Of a DNA stretch of 64,000 bases, positions 57,356 to 64,000 are shown piece by piece. The position numbers were made by a program, and so were the translations under genes. Every line of letters starts with the position of its first letter. The stretch's first letter is position 1. Under the pieces are notes generated by a model, which saw only the letters and a list, made by a program, of their open reading frames with translations, made no database searches and was not told the DNA's origin. The stretch is from positions 6,495,941 to 6,559,940 of the forward strand of contig OY754339.1 in assembly GCA_963573305.1 (NCBI GenBank). The letters are read 5' to 3'. This DNA is from Pyrrhosoma nymphula. Its lineage: Eukaryota > Arthropoda > Insecta > Odonata > Coenagrionidae.

Positions 57356-58689
57356 TACCTAAACCTTACTTAACTAAGCTTACCTTTTCTTTTTAAACAG
57401 CAATTCAATCCCATTCCCTGACTTTGAAATAAACATACGGAGAAACCACGAGCTTTCAAGGTAGGATTATAAAGTACCCCGCGTGGTAATTGCCTCGCAG
57501 GGATACAAATCAAGCTCCCGAATGGGCGTCAAGCGATCCCCTCTGCCTACCTCTGTCTGCCCACTCCTAGGTCGAAGTGTCTCTGCCTCAGGTGAAATGT
57601 ATTTGGTCAAAATATTTGTCCCGATGAGTCACAAGGGAACCAGTTATTTCAGTAGTTAGTCTGACCTTTATGGCATCCTTGCCTAGGAACCCCATTTCTT
57701 TCATTAATAAACATGAGATTGTGTAATTTGAATGTATTAAATCTGAGAATTTCGCAGGTGCTTCAAATGCGACTGCCACCTAATATCCTCCACAATGCTG
57801 ATTAATCCTTTTTTACATTTATAGTTAAACATATGCAGGCTTACATCAACCAACTTTAGCTCGTACTCCCACCTTTCTCAGTGGGTCAGTCATAGTGGTA
57901 ACTAATCGCTGAGAGTGAGGGCAAAACTTCCTTTTGTTTCTGTAAAACGCCTAAGATTGAGTTTCACTTTTGAAAATAAAATATATCGTGCAGTTTTTGC
58001 ACAAAATTTAATAAAATATTCTTTTTTATTACGGCAGGAGTTATATTTTACTTATTAAAAACTAAAATGATTTAACTTGAAGCGTTATTCTTACAAAAAA
58101 ATGCCATCTTAAAATTTAAGATAGCGAAATTCTTTTCGATTTCGGTCATTCTTAGATCGTTGACAGTATTTATGCCAACTTACCAAAAGAGGTGGTTTTG
58201 GATTTTTACGCTGTTATATTCTTTCTTCATGATGCTGCCTTTTTGCATGCCTAACAGAGGATCATGGTTTAATCAGGTCACACCACCGTTTCCGCAAATT
58301 GCTCCAGCTTTTTAAGATAGCTATTTTACTGTTCTTAGTGACCCTGTAAATGAAAGCACAACCTCTTAGAATTACCCCTTTCCCCGACAAAAAGAGGAAT
58401 ATTCGTATTTATCGGTTTATTGGGTAAAACAGAATACCCGTAGTGTAAAATGAAATGCACGATTAGCGTAGTCGTCCTTGGGAACTTTAAAAGTAGAAGA
58501 GCTATCAAGGGATTCAGCTCCGGCTGCGAGAAGTCGAGATAATTCATATCGTACCTTAATGTAAATCGCGGAAAGTATTCTTTTCTTGAAATTTACATAT
58601 ATACATAAAAATCTCGCCGTTTCCTGGTGGAGTATGAACAATCATAAGAGTTGAACCATTAATGTTAGGCGTAGGAAACTGCGGTTTTA
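57356..58689. other. No supported gene
   Basis: AT-rich. GCGTGGTAATTGCCTCGCAG at 57481 recalls a tRNA-like head but lacks a B-box. Confidence 0.35.
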
Positions 58690-58930
58690 ATATTTTCAGC
58701 CATGTCGAGAGAATGGATGTAAGTAATAATGAAAAATATATAGCGAAACAGATTTATGATAGAGGAGTGCATAGTGTGTGTGATGGGAAGGGGTGGACCG
58801 CGGAACTCATGGGTGAATGTGATAGAAGAGGCTCTGAAGAGATAAGGAGGCCTAAAGGATAGCCTGTAGCCAAAGTTTGAAAGTGACATGAGCGAAAGAG
58901 GTATGCAAAGCATTATGGAGGACATAACTA
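58690..58930 (+). pseudogene. LINE ORF C-terminal remnant, second type
   Basis: FSHVERMD, IAKQIYDRGVHSV and a degraded GRGRP block match the widespread LINE ending (W)xGHVERMDxxRxAKxVYxxxVEGxRGRGRP. The consensus Gly is Ser, the Arg-rich block has become CDGKG, and the frame stops soon after. It is a different family from the KERCYF-type LINEs. Confidence 0.6.
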
Positions 58931-61900
58931 AAAGAGATCCATTTTTCTCGGCCTAACAACAATAACTAAGTTCTTTAACTTTTCAAATCCCAAAAAGGGG
59001 TTGGCGCAATGGGTATTATTCTATGTTTGTGTGTTCATATTTTCTTCCATACTGCTCCATCTTTCGCTGACTGATTGACAGATATTTTTCAGAAACATTT
59101 GTGAGTTGTTCTTGCCTGCTGAGAGTTGTTTTTCGGACTCCTTCACCCTGCTCGATTTTAGAGTGCGACTTTCTGTAGAGAGACACTGGGCCTCGAGAGC
59201 CTTGATACGTAGTACAACATCGCACACAACGTTTGCCGCCCGTTCGTATGGGTGTGGCCCGTCCTAATGTATGCACTCCTCGAGGCTCGGAATGAAGATC
59301 TGCCGATATTGCCGATGCAGGAGACCGGGCGTCGAAGTGCCCCAAGGTGAAGGTGGCCGTGAAACTGGACGCAAGACGATGGGGGAGGGGCGGGGGTGCA
59401 GGAGAGAGAGGAATGTGAAGAGTTTGAGATTGAGGGGTGGGTGTGGGGGGGAGAGAGAGAGGATCGCGAGAAATCCTCCACACCCCCGTTTTTTTTGTCT
59501 CCACCCCCATCTCTCCCCAACTCCGCCTTTCATGTAAAGTAGGCCCTGGTTGTCATTGCCCACGCGTTGGAATGCCATATCGTGTGTATGTGTGAGAATA
59601 GCTTAACCCTCGTGCCGTGATCGGAACACGAATTGATCCCGATGCCTTCCCCCGTGGTTTTTGGCACCGCTTTCCGTAAGACAGACGTGACGTGAGCGGG
59701 GTTCGATTGCTTAATTTTTTTGTCCCATAGGAAAAGTTTTGGAGCCCCTTTCTTACTTGAGCGAAACGATTTTTTAAAAAGTTCCGCGATAGTATTCATG
59801 CGTACAATTTATTTCGTCAAATATCGCCTTTTACAAACAATTCATCGGATAAAAAACGCTTTATTTATGCCGGAACGCTTTTCAAAAGGGGATTAAATTT
59901 CCGCATGATAATACTTCCCCGCAAGAGTATACGTATTTAATTTTAGGCCATGACTTAACCCTCTCGCCTACATGGCATTTTTATTTTTCACTCTCAGGAA
60001 GATCGCGTCTAATATCAGAAATATTTTGCCATTTATTTATATATTTTTGCTAGTCTATTTCATTATAGTAATTTTATTGACTTATTCGCCTAGGATGTAA
60101 GTCAAAATGCTGTTAGATACTGTAAAAGTTATACTTTATTGAAAAAATAAATCGAGAAAGAGTAGTAGGTATTTATTTTTTATAAAGCAAAGCTTTAAAA
60201 AAATTATTCGTATGAACCAATATATCGGCACCACAAGTTTTTGAAGGCGATCTGACGAAGTCAATACATCGTGCACCTTGAGTGTCTTAGAGCTAAATAT
60301 AAAATTTCTGAACGGATCCATCTTACTTTATTGCTTAATTAAGACAGTTGCGCTGCCCTAAAGATTCTGTTTAATAACTTGAAAAAATTCAGATCACGAA
60401 AGTTTCAGAGTTTTGGTACAAGAGGATGTTATTTTACGTGCGCCATATGTCTCTAGAGCTGACGGAAGCGACAAATTATCGGAGATACTCCGCCGAACAG
60501 AAGATGGGTGAATATTTACTCCTTCCCGCGCATCATGAGAGTGGCTGCATCAAAAACAGAGCGTGGGAATCCTCCATATCGATACACATTTCGATCTTTC
60601 ACTATTCCTCTTAAAATTCCCCCTTCCCCATGGATGGTGACCCCACCCAACGCCCTTGCGGTGACCAGCAGTGTAAGAGTGTAGGTACTTGGAGAGAAGG
60701 TGATCCGATTCCGCATATGCCTTCGAGTTTACCATCATGTTATCATAAAAAATATTCATTTAGTTTAAAATATGTTATGCCCAATATGACTCTGCTCAAA
60801 TGTTAATTTGTTCATTTATCTATATGGGGCTCAAGTAATTCTTTAGTTTATCTGGTCATGTCAAAAATACTGAGAGCATTAAAAAATCTATCATCGGAAT
60901 AAAATGCTTACCCGAGACGACCCAGGCGGTTTTTTTGTTAATATTTACGGCAACAATGCATATTAGGTTGCACAGCATGATTAGTTTTAAAACTATACCA
61001 ATATCATTCGTAACTATATTTCTGTCGTTTTGTTGGTATCAGATTATTCATTTATCTAATGTACATTGCAGCTGCCTTTTGGGTATCCTGTATACCGGCA
61101 TGCACAAATAGGATATATAATTAATCCGTTTTCACAATCATAGTAAAAGCTGTAATGTTTTCCTCCATATTTAAATGGATTAATAAATAGTATAGTTAAT
61201 ATGGATACGGTGGAAAATAAAATAATTTTTAAACTCGTGTGTTTCTCTTATTTTTTTGGTGATGTTAACTAAGAGTCTGTCTCTCATAAAGAACATTAGA
61301 CCACTGATCCGTAGACGTAAAGCGTAAGGGATGGGAGAGCGTATTCACATAAGCCATCGTGCCGAGGAAATGCTAAAACTGCTAGCTATAAAACAGGGCC
61401 AAATGCTTTATGATACGACGCGCAAAATGCTGTACCAGTCGACTCACATTCCGCTGAGCACACCTCTTCCTTTTGCAAACTCCCGGCCTCTTCCTGGATT
61501 TCCTTATAGCTCATTGCGTGGGCGAATCATATTCCGATTCGTGTCCTTGTCTGATCGATCGTTGATTCTTCCGCTGTCTCAGAGGAAGGAATACTTGCGC
61601 GATCCACCTAACATCAGGCATGCAAGCGTGCGTCTGAATCTTCTTTGCTGTTTGCATGCACTAGCTAATGCTGATTTGGGACTTCGCTATGCTCTATGAG
61701 GAGGAGTATCATGATTTAAATAAATAAACCCGACTCATTTAAAATGGGTGGTCTAAGTTCTGGGGTATTATTGATAAATCAATTGTCATTCAAATTCATT
61801 ATCCTTCTGTAACTGTAATCTTTTTATTGAAGCACACGATGGATCTCCGTAAGCTCAGTAAGGCTATCTCCGTTTTGCGGAGAATGGTGTGGGAGATATT

Positions 61901-62426
61901 TCATTCCCTAATGGTTAAAGTATCCCTTCATTGTAATATACCCGTTGGGAAGTTAGAATTAAAATGGTGAATAACATTAAAAACAAATATTTAACCCATG
62001 GGAAATGTATTTTACCAAAGAAGTTTTATAATAGTTATGAAATACAAAACACATTTGGTTTTTAATCAAGTTAAAATGAATATCCAAACAATGTCCATTA
62101 TGCTTTTATTGCGTTGCCTGAAATTTGAGACGTGCTTAAAATAAGCCAGTGAAAACGTTTTTGTTTATCGTTACATAAGCAGAAGGCTTTGCGTACTGGA
62201 AACGTGTACAGCGTCACCCCGAACTGAGTTCCACCAGAAAGGACATAGCCAGACAATCGAGATAGACATATTGAAAGAGAGATTTACTGAACAATTTGTA
62301 TATACGTTCCTTTCAAATCCAATTTCAACTTCCTTTTCCATTTACTAGCAAATTTCGAACTTTTACGTGCAAGAAAAGTTGTGCATCTATCAGGATTACT
62401 ATTTTACTTCAAAATTTCTTTTACAG
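58931..62426. other. No firmly supported gene; purine-rich tract
   Basis: 59380-59520 is G/A-rich with runs of G and produces long Pro/Ser frames on the minus strand that I reject. A 122-codon plus-strand frame at 61331-61699 begins MGERIHISHRAEEMLKLLA; the opening faintly recalls the IHIS block near the end of guanylate cyclase domains, but the rest does not follow. Confidence 0.3.
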
Positions 62427-62532
62427 CATAGGTCGGCATTTGGAAAACCACGGAGGCACCTCTACTTCTGGCGATGGATACTTTTTCGGAGGTTCATCAA
62501 TGCCAAGAATGAGAGATATGCTCCTATTTTAG
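62427..62532 (+). CDS. Possible terminal coding exon, gene unrecognised
   Basis: The acceptor AAATTTCTTTTACAG|C opens an exon that completes a split codon and reads IGRHLENHGGTSTSGDGYFF, then GGSSMPRMRDMLLF and TAG. AATAAA at 62618-62623 would give an 86-base 3' UTR. A second frame is also open across most of the exon, which weakens the case. If real, upstream plus-strand exons should exist to the left. I do not recognise the family. Confidence 0.4.
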
Positions 62533-62623
62533 ATCGAAATAATTTACACCACTATTGTAGTGGAATATAAAATATTCTTTAACAAAATGAAGCAGATACA
62601 AAATTGTTTTAATTTAAAATAAA

Positions 62624-64000
62624 TTTGCGACAAAGGTTGCGTACGAATAAATCTTTTGTGTCTGTTTTCCCATTTTCGTTATAAAAATTATTAATTAATT
62701 TTATGCAAATACTTCAGGCTACCAAGTGCTTTTTCAATTTTTCAAACAGGAGTTGTTTGTACTCGTTAATTGCTGTTTGAGCACACAGACTAATACCGAT
62801 CCTTTTGAATACATAATACTGGAAACTCTGGCATTATACGACTTCTCATGAGAATGAAAAAATTCATTCGAGGGACGCAGAATCGAGGTGTTCTGAAAGA
62901 AATCTGATTGCATGAGAAACACTGGGACGCAGCACAAGTTCAAGTTGGAGTCAACGACATGAAAATCCTTCCCCCCCTCCCCCCTCCCGTCCACCCCTAG
63001 CGTCACCCTGCTCTCCCAGTCTTGGCGAACTAACTATCTAAAGGTATGCACTGCGATCTTGAAGAATTTTCAGAAAAGTTTCTTTAACGATATAGAGAAA
63101 AAGAGGTATAATTTTGCTCTTACCATTATTGTACTTAGACTGATGTCTGTATAAGGGATTTCTCTCATCATGGATTATATATGCGCAGTCGATCAATGTA
63201 CCGATAATCTATCGATACAATGATTTGTTTGGTCCCATTGCTCATGGTTCCAGATTTCACGTTCCGGTAGCTTTTAAGAATAAAATAGTTATGAGGTTGC
63301 GAAAGCTGGAACATTAAAAATATGATCATTCACTGCATGTAGAATAAGAAATGTGTTTTTCACAATTTTAAGAGTTATTTGGGAACTGATTTGCAATTAT
63401 AAGCTAGGATAACTTACTTTATCTTGTTGAAGTGGGATTTGATCAGGTTTTGTTTTTTTCATGGTACTCTCTTTTTTAGTTCGATTTGTATCATAGAAAC
63501 AATTTGTCCTAGTGCAGCCTACGAGTAATGAAAATATCGGCATGCCTGAGTTGCGGTATATAGTGGTATGCTGCGGTAAGAGAAAAACTCGGATATTAAA
63601 TTACTTCGGTATAAATAGTAGATATTTTTTAGTATTTCCTTTTCTATTGAAATGTGTTATATAAGTGACAATAACACGTACTGGATGCTGATGGTTTTCG
63701 TAAATGAGCTAAGAGCATAAAATTGACAATCGCATATACTATTTCCTATCACTGGCAATCGTATAGGAAGAACAGAAAAGAGTAATTCAATTAAATTAGC
63801 CTAAAATTCAGCAGGTGAATTTTTTATCGTTTACCTCTCTTTCAATCGCTTCAAAAATTAATTAGCATTATTCATATTGGAGACAGGCAGCATGTGCGTA
63901 ATGCTCACGGAATAAATATTTAACCGTGGAAAAAGGACCCACGCTTTCAAAATAACCTAATGGTAGAATTCTTATACGCGATTAAAATCCGCATGCTTAC
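62624..64000. other. No supported gene
   Basis: AT-rich apart from a C-run segment at 62970-63000. No element ends were recognised. Confidence 0.35.

Noticed and set aside
59016..59578. Overlapping minus-strand frames of 104-164 codons
   Set aside because: Several frames are open at once because the sequence is G/A-rich; none shows a domain.
61331..61699. Possible guanylate-cyclase-like exon (GERIHISHRAEEML)
   Set aside because: Only the first few residues recall the family; no acceptor of quality and no continuation of the domain.
1..64000. CRISPR arrays, prokaryotic operons or prophage
   Set aside because: No regular spacer-repeat array, no ribosome-binding-site-led gene clusters; splice sites and retroelements show eukaryotic nuclear DNA.

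Overview
This window is eukaryotic: AT-rich DNA with sparse GC-rich exons, GT-AG introns, AATAAA polyadenylation signals and many decayed transposable elements. The one gene read over several exons encodes peritrophin-type chitin-binding (CBM14) domains, so the source is an arthropod, most likely an insect with a large repeat-rich genome. I cannot name the species from the sequence. There are no bacterial operons, CRISPR arrays or rRNA genes, and no complete tRNA gene was found.

Main gene (minus strand, 28742 down to 19161). Four consecutive exons join in phase to give about 547 residues of a secreted-type matrix protein. It has a long Pro/Glu/Ala/Gly-rich N-terminal region with an EVPATPE-type repeat, then two canonical CBM14 domains, an acidic proline-rich linker, and a third, divergent CBM14 domain. 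The first exon (start codon, probably signal peptide) and the last exon (sixth cysteine of domain 3, stop codon) were not located.

Plus-strand gene ends. Two probable terminal coding exons with polyadenylation signals lie at 939-999 and 8557-8633, and a weaker one at 62427-62532. A duplicated RFX X-box with a CRE half-site at 12851-12896 sits just upstream of a start codon and donor sites, and looks like a promoter. A TATA-containing candidate promoter with a short signal-like first exon lies at 29965-30142. A lone THAP-domain exon is on the minus strand at 37376-37468.

Repeats fill much of the rest: two LINE C-terminal copies (49420-49934 plus, 56677-57355 minus), other LINE remnants, and five copies of a LINE 3' tail that share a covarying hairpin. 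There are also hAT-type MITEs with 8-bp target duplications, a pair of TTAA-flanked piggyBac-like MITEs, a 1.1-kb inverted-repeat element, several palindromic MITEs, tRNA-derived SINEs, a Penelope-like fragment and a Helitron-helicase fragment. The introns of the chitin-binding gene carry several of these insertions.

The most promising observations are the covarying LINE 3' hairpin, the elastic-looking chitin-binding protein with a degenerate third domain, the X-box promoter, the irregular CAGCTGGAATTC-type array at 14140-14500, and a hammerhead-like hairpin motif present in two copies.
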